From NCBI RefSeq assembly GCF_028618435.1, contig NZ_JAQISW010000002.1, positions 1 to 64,000 on the forward strand: a stretch of 64,000 bases of DNA, given 5' to 3'. A program made the position numbers and the translations under genes. Shown one piece after another: positions 1 through 7,676 of this stretch; the first letter of the stretch is position 1; each line of letters opens with the position of its first letter. The stretch is from Bartonella sp. MM73XJBT.G. Lineage in GTDB: Bacteria > Pseudomonadota > Alphaproteobacteria > Rhizobiales > Rhizobiaceae. The notes under the pieces were generated by a model that saw nothing but the letters and a program-made list of their open reading frames with translations, made no database searches and was not told the origin of the DNA.

Positions 1-1484
1 AATCTGCCCCTTATTGTTTCTGCTTGGGCGGCGCGGCCATACCGCACGCCATCCTGCTTGTTCCTTAATGCCCCAGATACGCCGTCCTTCACGGGGGTGC
101 ACATAATTATAAACAGCCTGTGTGTGTCCACCACCGGTATCAATACAAGCAGCCGTTATCTTGATGCCGTCTTTGTAACCTAGATGCGGCCAGCGTCTTG
201 CAAGATATTCATCCAATTGGTCCCATACTTCAAAAGAAGAGGGATCACCAGGAATGACGTGATAATCAATATGCCAGCTTTCTTCACTGCGTCCCCATCC
301 CACCACTTCAAGCTCTAACCGGTCATTTTGCACATCAATACCCGCTGTCAACAACACGGCTTGTTCTGGTGCAAGGGGATAATCTTCACGTTTTGCATAA
401 AGGCTGTCTGGATCAACAACTTCGCCTGTTCTGTCTTCCCATGGCTCTCCAAGAACTGTATTAATAAAAACTTGCAAAAGAGAGGGTCTTCTTTGGCTCT
501 TAAAAATTCGCGCGCACAATCGCCCCAAGTCAGCCATGGCGAATAAAGCGCTGAAATATGGTAAGAACGCAGACGAGGCTTACTTGACTCCTGTGTTGCG
601 ATCCAGCAAGCACCGTTTTCTTCTGCCATTAAGGTGGACTTACGATGTTCGGCATGTTCATGACCACAATGCGCACAAACAAACACAGCTTTTTCGGGGG
701 CGCCTTTTGGCCACTTGATTTGTGACCAAACAATGGGCTGTAGAACACCACATGCATCACAAGGTACGTTGTAATATCGCTGGTCTCCTAGCACAAAATC
801 CTTGGCGATACGGCTTGTGTCACGGTGTGTCGGCGTGGACAATTTAAAAATTTTACGTTGAATAAAAGCAGAGGTTCGTTTTTCAGCAATTGTTACAGGA
901 TCGCCTTCATTATCGACATTCAATGGGTAAGCATCGACTTCATCCAAAACCAAATAGCGAATAGGAGAAGAACGCAATCCAGCAGCACTATTTGCTCCGG
1001 TAATCATCAATGTTCCTCCATAAAATTCCTTTGAAAACATTGTATTTCCACTGTCTCGTGCACGAGCAGGAGCAATGCGTTCACTTAAAGCAGGGCTAGC
1101 TGAAATCATCGGATCAAGACGAGACTTTGACAGTTTCTTAGCGGTCTCAACTGTCGGCATCACATAAAGGGCAGGTCCTGGACTATGATGAATGGCATAA
1201 CCACAAAAGTTCAATGCTGCTTCCGACATTCCAATCTGAGCCCCCTTCATCACAACCGTTGTTTCAGTCGGATCATAAACAGAAAGATTATCCATGATCT
1301 CTCGTAAATAGGGGGTACGTATAGTCCTCCATAATCCAGGCTCAGCACTTGTAACTGTGCTCAAATAACGATTTTTATCAGCCCACTGGGAAACAGTATA
1401 AGGCGGGTCAGGACGGCGTCCTTCATTCGCATAGCAAAAAAAGAGCCCAGCATCAGAGGACGAGGGCGAAGCATCACTTATCAT
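1..1484 (-). pseudogene. Phage terminase large subunit (GpA type), frameshifted, runs off the window
   Basis: Packaging ATPase/nuclease of a lambda-like phage. The first 335 or so residues are open from the ATG at 1484 and carry a Walker-A-like GAQIGMS (about residue 80) and a Walker-B-like YLVLDEVDAYP. At the four-A run 476-479 (four T on the coding strand) the frame is lost and the track ends at a stop near 348. Reading one extra T restores a long frame through LGEPWEDRTGE and the nuclease start TAGIDVQNDRLE, open to base 1. So one base is missing, by real decay or sequencing error. The start overlaps the end of the small subunit by 11 bp. Confidence 0.85.
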
Positions 1485-2043
1485 GTTCTGGATTCTCTTC
1501 TAAAATGTTGGGATCGTGAAAAGAAACAGGGACGACATTTTCCACTAAAGCTTTGCGCATATGATGATCGATAGCTCCAATAAGGCTCGCAGCATCACAT
1601 CCCACTTGCGCCGCAATTTCAGTACCAAAGCGATAGGCAAAGTTGAGCATTGTATCTCGATGCGCTCTTCCAAAGTTCCATGCTTCTTTTCTCACTTCTT
1701 CTCGATCAACAGTTGTTTCGCGTAACTTTTCCAGGGCAATCTTTTCTTTTGCTAGCGCAACTTGCATTCGCTCCAGTTTAATCTTGTATTCATTGGCTCC
1801 ATCTGTGGAGGCTTGTTTGATCTTTGTCCGCACCTTTCCATCAGGCGCTAAAAGTGAAGCAGGGCGCTTTGTTGGATTCTCATTCCAGATGCTTGTGGCA
1901 AGGACTTCATTGACAGAACCATCTTCAAAAATAGCTGCATCAAATTTACCTGTCTTTATCCGAGAAACAACCGCATTATGTGAAACACCCATCTTCTTCG
2001 CAAACGCACGAACCGATAGACCTTTACGCGTTTTCTTATTCAT
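1474..2043 (-). CDS. Phage terminase small subunit
   Basis: DNA-recognition subunit that would bring the large terminase to the packaging site. The N-terminus has a helix-turn-helix-like stretch (VRAFAKKMGVSHNAVVSRI), followed by a charged, probably coiled region (KLERMQVALAKEKIALEKLRE) that fits oligomer formation. I start it at 2043 because AGGAG lies 7 bases upstream; an in-frame ATG at 2073 has no such site. It overlaps the large subunit by 11 bp, the usual terS-terL arrangement. About 189 residues. The function rests on position and the HTH, not on a sharp signature. Confidence 0.75.
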   Translation of the reverse strand: MNKKTRKGLSVRAFAKKMGVSHNAVVSRIKTGKFDAAIFEDGSVNEVLATSIWNENPTKRPASLLAPDGKVRTKIKQASTDGANEYKIKLERMQVALAKEKIALEKLRETTVDREEVRKEAWNFGRAHRDTMLNFAYRFGTEIAAQVGCDAASLIGAIDHHMRKALVENVVPVSFHDPNILEENPEHDK

Positions 2044-2079
2044 AGTTGCTCCTTGCCTTGATTTTTTTCTCATCTTGAG

Positions 2080-2439
2080 GAATGGGGCTTTCGGCGTACC
2101 AAGAAAGAAAGCTTTACGTCATGAACTGAAAAACGGGCTTCAATGCGATAAGGAGACATTTTACATATCATACTGTACACACTGAAATCATTATTTATCA
2201 ATGAGTTAAGTGTACAATGTACAGTCAAATTGAAAATTCTGTTGCTAGCGATAGTTCGCGCTAGCCTGCCCCGCAACGAAGCCAACCCGCTGGGAAGTAC
2301 CTTTTGCATTGATTTTATTGATTTTTTTATGGAAATAACAAAGTGCAAGTGATAATTTGTTTTTAAAATTGTCATAAGAATATGTAATGTATAAACCAAT
2401 AAGGATATGTAATATAGAGATAAAGTTTGGAAACATGAT
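2080..2439. other. Candidate cos / TerS-binding region between the tail gene and terS
   Basis: No convincing gene lies here. A GC-rich inverted repeat, GCTAGCG at 2244-2250 and CGCTAGC at 2259-2265, sits in otherwise AT-rich DNA. Between it and terS there are three copies of the palindrome TGTACA (2174-2179, 2211-2216, 2218-2223), each within an A-C/G-TGTACA context. A GC-rich symmetric site followed by three short repeats and then terS is the layout of lambda cosN-cosB. This is inference; a regulated late promoter would be an alternative. Confidence 0.35.
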
Positions 2440-3017
2440 CTAGCCTCTTTTATTGGTAGCGTATTCTTGACGAGCAAGTTGTCTCTGTATGTTTTTGGTT
2501 AGTCTTTCACTGGCATATTGTGCGATAGCATTTGCAATCTCTGGTTTGGACATCACTTTAGCAATTGATGGTCCTTCTTGTTTTGCAATGGGGAATTTAT
2601 CGCTGTCCACTCTTTGAAACACATTCCCCCCATTTTTAAATCAACGCGCTTTGGAAAATTCCCCCCCTTAATAAAACCATGGGTCAAGATTTCTTTCTTT
2701 CCAAACATTGTGTAAGTCACACCGCGTTTTGTCTCTTTTGCCTTAAAAAATTTAAGAGGTATCGGTGTTCCAGAACCGGTGATATCTGTCTCGAGAAACT
2801 TTGCTGTAGCCTTTTCTTTAATATAAACACCTTTTTTAACACGCTTTGGTTGGGCTGATGAGAGGTCGGCAACTTGCTTCTCCGTAAAGCGCTCGACTTG
2901 CTTTGCTGCGGTGTTAACAGCATTCCGTAAAGCCCAATTAAGGCGTGGTGCTTGAAGATTGGTAAAGGTATCTTTTACCTGTTGAAGATACCACTTTTGA
3001 TGGATGATTAATTTCAA
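2440..3017 (-). pseudogene. Prophage minor tail protein Z (GpZ family), one frameshift
   Basis: Tail assembly protein. The N-terminal frame (3017 to about 2630) has the family pattern QPKRVKKGVYIKEKATA, TGSGTPIPLKFFKAKETKRGV and a GGNFPKRVDLKMGG segment. At the six-C run 2626-2631 (six G on the coding strand) the frame is lost; one more G gives NVFQRVDSDKFPIAKQEGPSI, the expected continuation, in the frame that ends at 2440. So a single base is missing. The start overlaps the preceding small gene by 4 bp. Finding this tail gene just ahead of the terminase genes is out of order for a lambda-like phage. Confidence 0.75.
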
Positions 3018-3340
3018 TTTTTAAGCTTTTTAGCAGGAGGTGTTGATGGCTTGGAAACTTTAGGTGTTTTGGTCTGTTGAAGTGAAGTTTCTTCTGTTCC
3101 TAGTTCAGAAGATGTTTGTACAACTTCTTTTTCGATTGGCTTAGTCTGTTCAATTACCTTTTCAGATTTTATTGTGGTTCTACTTTCAACAAAGGGTTTT
3201 ACGGCGTTTGCTCGTTTAAGTCGGGCATAGACTTGATTGGAAATCTCTACAAATGGATTACTTGAAGTTGATGGTTCAAAACGAATAGTGCTTTTGTTAT
3301 CGCCAACAACACACATTGGTTTGGTGATGATTGCTTTCAT
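3014..3340 (-). CDS. Small phage protein of unknown function
   Basis: 108 residues. The first 50 residues look folded (MKAIITKPMCVVGD, then VYARLKRANAV); the rest is a low-complexity tail rich in K, T, S, E and P. AAGGAG lies 8 bases before the ATG. Its stop overlaps the start of the tail protein Z gene in a 4-bp ATGA junction, so the two are probably translated together. Small proteins of this kind sit among head-tail genes in other alphaproteobacterial prophages, but I cannot name a function. Confidence 0.6.
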   Translation of the reverse strand: MKAIITKPMCVVGDNKSTIRFEPSTSSNPFVEISNQVYARLKRANAVKPFVESRTTIKSEKVIEQTKPIEKEVVQTSSELGTEETSLQQTKTPKVSKPSTPPAKKLKN

Positions 3341-3702
3341 CTTGACTCCTTTTGAGGCAATTAATTAATGACATCATTGGTCAATTAATGGCTTTTGATG
3401 TATGCAAAATAGATAAGTGAATTTTATCAATAAAAACAGTATGTTAAACCATTTTTAAAGCTTAATATTTTATCAAATTTTAAGGGATATTTTTGAATTT
3501 TAGATACAATACAACTAGTACAGTGAAGCTATTAAATAAAAATTTTCACGCATTGTCAATAAAAAAATCACGATATTGTGTATTTTTTTATTTTTTACCT
3601 AAATCTGGTGCTCAGAGAAATAAAATGACGCAAAAATTTTCTATTCAAATGAATCTTTTATATAACTTTTCCGTCTCAAGGTAAGATAAAAATTTGAAGA
3701 AA
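3341..3702. other. AT-rich spacer
   Basis: Between the small phage gene and the toxin gene. It contains repeated TTAATTAAT-like runs and no open frame with a ribosome site that I would believe. Confidence 0.5.
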
Positions 3703-4035
3703 TTACGTAAGAAATGTTGATAGCTTAGCAAGGACTTCGTTCATAATCATGGGAGGAACTGTTTCCATTTTTTTCCCCAGGCGCGCTCCAATATCAAGAG
3801 CACGTGGCTGGTCACAACGTATCACACCTGTTGTATGCAATCCTACTCCCATTAATGAGACAGCAAAACCTGCTGTTCTAGCAAAATTTCCTCCGCTTGT
3901 AATAGGTAAGACAATGGGTGTTTTCGTTACACGATTAAACGCTTCCGGTGATACAATCAGTACAGGACGCGTTCCTTTTTGCTCATAGCCCGAAGATGGA
4001 TCAAGAGATACAAGCCAAATTTCACCTCGCTTCAT
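3703..4035 (-). CDS. MazF/PemK (ChpB-like) toxin, endoribonuclease
   Basis: Type II toxin expected to cut mRNA. The fold signature is clear: KRGEIWLVSLDPSSGYEQKGTRPVLIVS at the N-terminus, then VLPITSGG and GVIRCDQPRALD. At about 110 residues it is the usual length. A GTG at 4038 is possible, but the ATG at 4035 overlaps the antitoxin stop as TGATG and gives the family start MKRGEIW. It is cotranscribed downstream of its antitoxin. It is intact, unlike several neighbouring phage genes, as expected if the pair is held by addiction. Confidence 0.85.
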   Translation of the reverse strand: MKRGEIWLVSLDPSSGYEQKGTRPVLIVSPEAFNRVTKTPIVLPITSGGNFARTAGFAVSLMGVGLHTTGVIRCDQPRALDIGARLGKKMETVPPMIMNEVLAKLSTFLT

Positions 4036-4292
4036 CACAAGAGCTCTTTACCAACAGGTTGAGTCATAAACCACTCCAAGTCCTCATCTACGAAATCATC
4101 TGACGGATTGCATTGAGCTAATAATTCATCAAGAGTATAACTAGGAAATGCCTGTGGTTTCACAATCAATTGTCCATTATCAACAGCCAAACCAACTTGC
4201 GTGTTTTCAGTAAGATGGAGAATATCAAGCAAGGCAGGTGGTATAGAAAGCATCACTGACCCTCCAACTTTACGTAATTTTGTTGTATGCAT
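4035..4292 (-). CDS. MazE/ChpS-type (AbrB fold) antitoxin
   Basis: 85 residues. The N-terminal half is a swapped-hairpin DNA-binding domain (TTKLRKVGGSVMLSIPPALLDIL, then LIVKPQ), and the acidic C-terminus (NPSDDFVDEDLEWFM) is the part that in this family wraps the toxin. It precedes and overlaps the toxin. A TTATAT-N4-ATATAA inverted repeat at 4313-4328, just upstream, lies where the complex would bind to repress its own promoter. Confidence 0.85.
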   Translation of the reverse strand: MHTTKLRKVGGSVMLSIPPALLDILHLTENTQVGLAVDNGQLIVKPQAFPSYTLDELLAQCNPSDDFVDEDLEWFMTQPVGKELL

Positions 4293-4312
4293 AAAACACC
4301 CTCTCTAAAATA

Positions 4313-4328
4313 TTATATAAAAATATAA
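4313..4328 (-). promoter_or_regulatory. Possible autoregulatory operator of the MazEF-type pair
   Basis: Perfect inverted repeat TTATAT/ATATAA with a 4-bp centre, 21 bp upstream of the antitoxin ATG. It overlaps a plausible -10 region. The region is very AT-rich, so chance symmetry is possible. Confidence 0.3.
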
Positions 4329-4385
4329 CATTTTATAAGCTATTTCAAGAGTTTCTGATACTTTTATAAAAATACTCGTAAAACC

Positions 4386-4934
4386 TTACCATTTATTTTG
4401 GGGGTCAAAATATTTTAGAAGAGCATTAAGAACGATACGTAATGAAGGTACAAGATATGATAATGTTTGATCTTCTATAATAAGATATTGCAATGCAACA
4501 TAAAAATTGTACTGTCTGTAAAGGTGTTGTGTTTCTTTTATTACCTCTTGCATATTAAAAAATTGTTTTGTTGCAAATTCGACCCATTTCTCTCTTGCTG
4601 CTTCATCAGAGGATGAGGGCATTTTATCATAAATTGCATTAGGTAATCCTTTTGCACATAAATAGTTGTTTCTCACTTCAAGATATTTTTGTGCTGCATC
4701 ATACTGATCTTGGTTAATCACACCTTGCAGATAAAGCCGTCCGATATAGGTAGCGGAAAGCGGATTTTTTGCTTCTTCTATGGTCAAGCCAAAGCGTTTG
4801 GCACGCATTTCTATTGCTAATTTTTCAATGGGATCATGGGGCATTTTTGTCCGTGAGATACGACCATTGGGTTCTCTGATACATCCGTTGATCCGTGGAC
4901 GACCACGTTTTGCACGTTTTTTTCTTTTTGTCAT
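4386..4934 (-). CDS. Phage protein of unknown function
   Basis: 182 residues. The N-terminus is strongly basic with an AT-hook-like KRGRPRI (MTKRKKRAKRGRPR). The middle is helical (LAIEMRAKRFGLTIEEAKNP; YIGRLYLQGVINQDQYDAAQKYLEVRNNYL), and the C-terminus is hydrophobic and helical. The gene follows ssb by 11 bp and so is probably in its operon. It may bind DNA, by the basic N-terminus. The family is not recognised. Confidence 0.6.
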   Translation of the reverse strand: MTKRKKRAKRGRPRINGCIREPNGRISRTKMPHDPIEKLAIEMRAKRFGLTIEEAKNPLSATYIGRLYLQGVINQDQYDAAQKYLEVRNNYLCAKGLPNAIYDKMPSSSDEAAREKWVEFATKQFFNMQEVIKETQHLYRQYNFYVALQYLIIEDQTLSYLVPSLRIVLNALLKYFDPQNKW

Positions 4935-4945
4935 ATTTTTTTCAA

Positions 4946-5389
4946 TCAGAATGGTATGCTGTCATTAAGAGATGCACTATAATCGGAGACACCAGAGGCG
5001 ATAGCATAATTTTGAGAAGTTACGGGTGAGGGGTGTGCAGATTGCTCTTTCTTTGCATCAAGTAAATGCAATTCCCCTTTATATTGTGATAAGACAATCT
5101 CTGTTGTGTAACGGTCAATACCGTTTTTATCTTGCCATTTACGGGTTTGTAATTTGCCTTCTACGTAAATTTTTGAGCCTTTGTGTAAATATTGAAGAGC
5201 AATTTTTGCCAAATGCGGATTAAAAACCACAACGGAATGCCATTCTGTTTTCTCTACTTTTTGATTGGTATTTTTATCTGTATAGCTCTCAGACGTCGCC
5301 AACCGAAAATTGACAACTTCAGCACCAGAATTCATAGTTTTGCTTTCGGGATCAGCTCCAAGATAGCCAATTAAGATCACTTTATTCAT
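4946..5389 (-). CDS. ssb: Single-stranded DNA-binding protein
   Basis: Binds ssDNA during phage replication and recombination. OB-fold signature: [14 protein letters not shown] at the N-terminus, [23 protein letters not shown], and [21 protein letters not shown] linker follows, and the tail ends DSIPF, the acidic tip that recruits partner proteins. The ORF extends to 5407, but the family start MNKVIL corresponds to the ATG at 5389. At about 147 residues it is shorter than chromosomal SSBs, in line with a phage copy that works with the ERF and YqaJ proteins encoded on the other arm. Confidence 0.9.
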   Translation of the reverse strand: MNKVILIGYLGADPESKTMNSGAEVVNFRLATSESYTDKNTNQKVEKTEWHSVVVFNPHLAKIALQYLHKGSKIYVEGKLQTRKWQDKNGIDRYTTEIVLSQYKGELHLLDAKKEQSAHPSPVTSQNYAIASGVSDYSASLNDSIPF

Positions 5390-5607
5390 CATGTTTGTAA
5401 GTTCCATTTGATTTGCATTTTATACACATAAAATCTTATCATAAGTTAATTATTTTTTCAATTATTTCAGTTAATTAATTACACTTTTTTAAAGTATTAG
5501 ATTATAATGTTGCTTGATAAATTATTTAAGCAAAAAGCCATGTCTTACAAATGGTATAGCTTTTTCGTTTTGCCTTCAGTTTTTCAATAAGCATCATCTA
5601 AATTAGC

Positions 5608-5629
5608 AAAGTCTGTATCAGACTTTTTT
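5608..5629 (+). terminator. Short intrinsic terminator upstream of hicAB
   Basis: AAAGTCTG/CAGACTTT stem with a TAT loop, running into six T. It points rightward, so it would insulate hicAB from any transcription entering from the left. Confidence 0.45.
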
Positions 5630-5672
5630 GTACGATTTATTGTTGACTATCGAACCTTTTTGTGCGATATTA
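5625..5672 (+). promoter_or_regulatory. hicAB promoter with a repeated operator-like motif
   Basis: A sigma-70 type promoter, TTGACT at 5643-5648, 17 bp, GATATT at 5666-5671. The motif TTTTTGT(A/G)CGAT occurs twice as a direct repeat, at 5625-5636 and 5657-5668, 32 bp apart, flanking the -35 and covering the -10. This suits cooperative autorepression by HicB, which is inferred. Confidence 0.5.
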
Positions 5673-5699
5673 GTTTTATTGCAAAGTGGGAGAGGCTAA

Positions 5700-5891
5700 A
5701 TGAAACGAGAAGCGCTGCTTAGAGAGTTACGTAAAGAAGCCAGAAAAAGAGGTATTCATTACAGTGAGGCTCCAGATGCCGGCAAAGGATCGCATTATTT
5801 GGTAACTTTTGGAGATAAGACGACCGTTATAAAATCTGGTGAATTAACCCCACTCTATGTGAAAATAATCAAAAAACAGTTAGGGGTATGA
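5700..5891 (+). CDS. hicA: HicA toxin, mRNA interferase
   Basis: 63 residues with a small dsRBD-like fold. The key pattern is KGSHYLVTFGDKTTVI, with the catalytic His of the GSH motif at about residue 30, and the C-terminus ends VKIIKKQLGV as in many HicA proteins. GGGAGAGG precedes the ATG. The antitoxin gene follows 65 bp downstream, in the usual toxin-first order. It faces against the leftward phage genes, as expected for a self-controlled cargo gene. Confidence 0.9.
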   Translation: MKREALLRELRKEARKRGIHYSEAPDAGKGSHYLVTFGDKTTVIKSGELTPLYVKIIKKQLGV

Positions 5892-5956
5892 AGTTTTCTA
5901 AATGTTTTTATACCTCTCACAGAAGCACTTTCATAATAGCAAGGAGATTTAAAGAT

Positions 5957-6385
5957 ATGGAATATACTTATCAAGCAAAGTTTGAAACTGATCCAGATGG
6001 TGGTTTTGTTGTAACCTTTCCAGATGTACCAGAAGCAATAACAGCTGGAGAAAATAGAGCAGAGGCATTAGAGAATGCTGTTGAAGCGTTAGGATTGGCA
6101 TTACGTAGCTATCCGATGCGTGGTTTGCCTCTCCCTATACCGCAGCAGTATAAAGGTCTTATAGAGGTAACAGTAGATGCGTGGAATGCTCTTAAGCTCG
6201 CAGTGGTAGAAGCTTTTAATGAAGCTCATATTACCAAAACAGAATTAGCCAATCGTTTGGGTAAGAAAGAAACTGAAGCAAGACGCATTCTTGATCTAAA
6301 TTATCCAACGAAACTTCAAACACTAGAGCAGGCACTGACTGTTCTTGGTAAGCAAGTTGTGATTACAATCAAAAACGCTGCTTGA
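5957..6385 (+). CDS. hicB: HicB antitoxin
   Basis: 142 residues. N-terminal partial RNase-H-like HicB domain (YQAKFETDPDGGFVVTFPDVPEAITAGENRAEALENAVEAL), then a C-terminal helix-turn-helix (KTELANRLGKKETEARRILD) that would bind the hicAB promoter. The open frame begins at 5888, but AAGGAG at 5941-5946 sits 10 bp ahead of the ATG at 5957, which also starts the family pattern. It neutralises HicA and represses the operon. Confidence 0.9.
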   Translation: MEYTYQAKFETDPDGGFVVTFPDVPEAITAGENRAEALENAVEALGLALRSYPMRGLPLPIPQQYKGLIEVTVDAWNALKLAVVEAFNEAHITKTELANRLGKKETEARRILDLNYPTKLQTLEQALTVLGKQVVITIKNAA

Positions 6386-6390
6386 AATAT

Positions 6391-6415
6391 CTTCCCCACC
6401 TTAAAGATGGGGAAG
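6391..6415. terminator. Terminator between hicB and the converging phage operon
   Basis: Perfect 8-bp stem CTTCCCCA/TGGGGAAG with a 9-nt loop, followed by a T-rich stretch on the plus strand. It lies between convergent genes and could act in both directions. Confidence 0.7.
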
Positions 6416-6428
6416 GGCATATTTTACT

Positions 6429-6707
6429 TTAAGCAACCTTTTTAATGGGGTTATCTAAATCTGGCTCGTAAGCGCGCAATAAAGACTCTATAATCGGAGG
6501 TGGTCTTAAAGTTCCAAAATGTGTAATCATTGCCAAAATTTTCAGTGCATTTGGGGTTTCGTCTTGAAGCTTAAAAATTAAAGCTTTTTCTATCGCATCC
6601 ATAGTCTCGATAAGAGTATTAAAAGCCTTATCTTCAATATCATCACGATCAGAAAACTGATACAACGCCATCCATAAATCACATAAAAAATCGATACTGG
6701 TATTCAT
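6429..6707 (-). CDS. Small phage protein of unknown function
   Basis: 92 residues from the ATG at 6707, where GGAGG lies 7 bases upstream; the longer frame to 6740 lacks a ribosome site. It appears all-helical and acidic (MNTSIDFLCDLWMALYQFSDRDDIEDKAF; LIETMDAIEKALIF). The ATG overlaps the antirepressor stop by 4 bp (ATGA), so it should be translated together with the antirepressor. Function not recognised. Confidence 0.6.
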   Translation of the reverse strand: MNTSIDFLCDLWMALYQFSDRDDIEDKAFNTLIETMDAIEKALIFKLQDETPNALKILAMITHFGTLRPPPIIESLLRAYEPDLDNPIKKVA

Positions 6708-7432
6708 TGCACACCTCCATGGATTTGTTCTCTCAAACATGCCAAACCTCTTGAAGTGATTTTTGTTGAAGGGAGTACCTTTTCTGTGCCATCAGGTCTT
6801 TGGATAGTGATAGCAGGGCAATCCATGAAGCCTTTCTTGATCTTGTCTTGATAGGGTAATAAAGGTGCCCCTGGAGCTCGACGATAGACCCAATCATGTT
6901 TACGTAGGTAATCGGTCAAATCCTTAGGTCGTACCTCTAACATCTTTGCTGCTTCAATAAGACCGAACAGCCCATCAGAACGTTTTAAGCCCTCCAAAGC
7001 TTTTGCTTTTGGAGTCAATTCAGCAATGGTGTTATCCTTCTGCTCTATTTGGCTTTGTAAGTGATTCAAAACACCAAGCAATGCTTCGGGTTTAGAGTAG
7101 TCAACTTGTGGTGTTGTTACTTGTTTCAAAAGCCGTTCACATTTGATAAAGTATTGACGTGCTTCATGCCCTTTATCATTACGCTCTATCATCGAAAGAT
7201 GTTTAGCCACGTCTAACGTAATGTGGTATTCTTTTATTTTTCCACCCCGGTAAAAATTTACCGCAGTTATAAAGTTTATATTTTCCTGAAATTTACATTC
7301 TTTAATGCGATTTTTAATCCAATTTCTAAATTCAGACTTTATTTCCAAAAACGCATGCAAATCACGAGCGTTTACCGTTTGAACAGTTTCCTGATTAATA
7401 GTTTGTTCCGATATTGGAATAAGAGTGTTCAT
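6704..7432 (-). CDS. Phage antirepressor (AntA/AntB plus KilAC domains)
   Basis: 242 residues. The N-terminal AntA/AntB domain reads VNARDLHAFLEIKSEFRNWI, then HITLDVAKHLSMIERNDKGHEARQYFI; a linker with a coiled stretch (QSQIEQKDNTIAEL) leads to a C-terminal KilAC domain (LFGLIEAAKMLEVRPKDLTDYLR and WVYRRAPGAPLLPYQDK). Antirepressors of this kind block the lysogenic repressor and push the phage towards growth. AGGAG at 7438-7442 precedes the ATG and is buried in a hairpin. A C4-like antisense RNA and a leader frame lie directly upstream. A second, broken copy is at 11769. Confidence 0.9.
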   Translation of the reverse strand: MNTLIPISEQTINQETVQTVNARDLHAFLEIKSEFRNWIKNRIKECKFQENINFITAVNFYRGGKIKEYHITLDVAKHLSMIERNDKGHEARQYFIKCERLLKQVTTPQVDYSKPEALLGVLNHLQSQIEQKDNTIAELTPKAKALEGLKRSDGLFGLIEAAKMLEVRPKDLTDYLRKHDWVYRRAPGAPLLPYQDKIKKGFMDCPAITIQRPDGTEKVLPSTKITSRGLACLREQIHGGVQ

Positions 7433-7440
7433 GTGAACTC

Positions 7441-7508
7441 CTATTGGTTAGAGGTTTTCTATTGACACTCTATGAAGAGTGCCGGGTGCTAGAAAACACG
7501 GCCAATAG
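7441..7508 (-). promoter_or_regulatory. Hairpin that masks the antirepressor ribosome site and pairs with the C4-like RNA
   Basis: On the minus strand CTATTGG (7502-7508) can pair with CCAATAG (7441-7447), GTTTTCT (7491-7497) with AGAAAAC (7454-7460), and CACTC with GAGTG in the centre. The AGGAG of the antirepressor lies at the foot of this hairpin. The 5' arm is also complementary to the upstream C4-like RNA: GTGTTTTCTAG at 7489-7499 matches CTAGAAAACAC at 7654-7664. Confidence 0.6.
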
Positions 7509-7636
7509 TCCGTCGTTATGCTTTCCCTGCGAAGGTATTTTATAGCACAACCACACCCGACAAGATCTTTATATGCTACCACATATAATGAGTCAAAATC
7601 TTTAATGTTCAGAAGATTGATTATTTCGGCAATCAA
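7448..7636 (-). CDS. Possible leader peptide frame (Icd-like position) before the antirepressor
   Basis: 62 codons from a TTG at 7636, ending 15 bp before the antirepressor ATG. No good ribosome site is seen and the start lies inside a hairpin. Translating ribosomes would cross and open the hairpin that hides the antirepressor start, as in the P1 icd-ant coupling. The peptide resembles nothing I can name, and it may be a translated leader only in the regulatory sense. Confidence 0.35.
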   Translation of the reverse strand: MIAEIINLLNIKDFDSLYVVAYKDLVGCGCAIKYLRRESITTDYWPCFLAPGTLHRVSIENL

Positions 7637-7670
7637 TCCGCTATTGGTTTAAGGTGTTTTCTAGGCACCT
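7615..7670 (-). ncRNA. C4-type antisense RNA upstream of the antirepressor
   Basis: The transcript expected from the promoter at 7677-7706 begins near 7670 with the hairpin AGGTG (7666-7670), loop CCTAGAAAA, CACCT (7652-7656), then ACCAATAG (7641-7648), then a perfect stem GATTGATT (7631-7638) / AATCAATC (7615-7622). The loop region and ACCAATAG are complementary to two blocks, GTGTTTTCTAG and CTATTGG, in the antirepressor leader at 7489-7508. Two antisense blocks, a two-hairpin RNA, and position in the same operon as ant match phage P1 c4. Ends are approximate. Confidence 0.65.
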
Positions 7671-7676
7671 GATTCG

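Larger units (their letters stand above)
5408..5699. other. Divergent spacer between ssb and hicA
   Basis: Holds a short hairpin with a T run (5608-5629) and the hicAB promoter described separately. No gene is seen. Confidence 0.5.

Noticed and set aside
2070-2477. 135-codon frame on the minus strand between tail protein Z and terS
   Set aside because: Spans the TGTACA repeats and the GC-rich hairpin, has no ribosome site and unnatural composition, and overlaps the upstream part of terS; read as non-coding.
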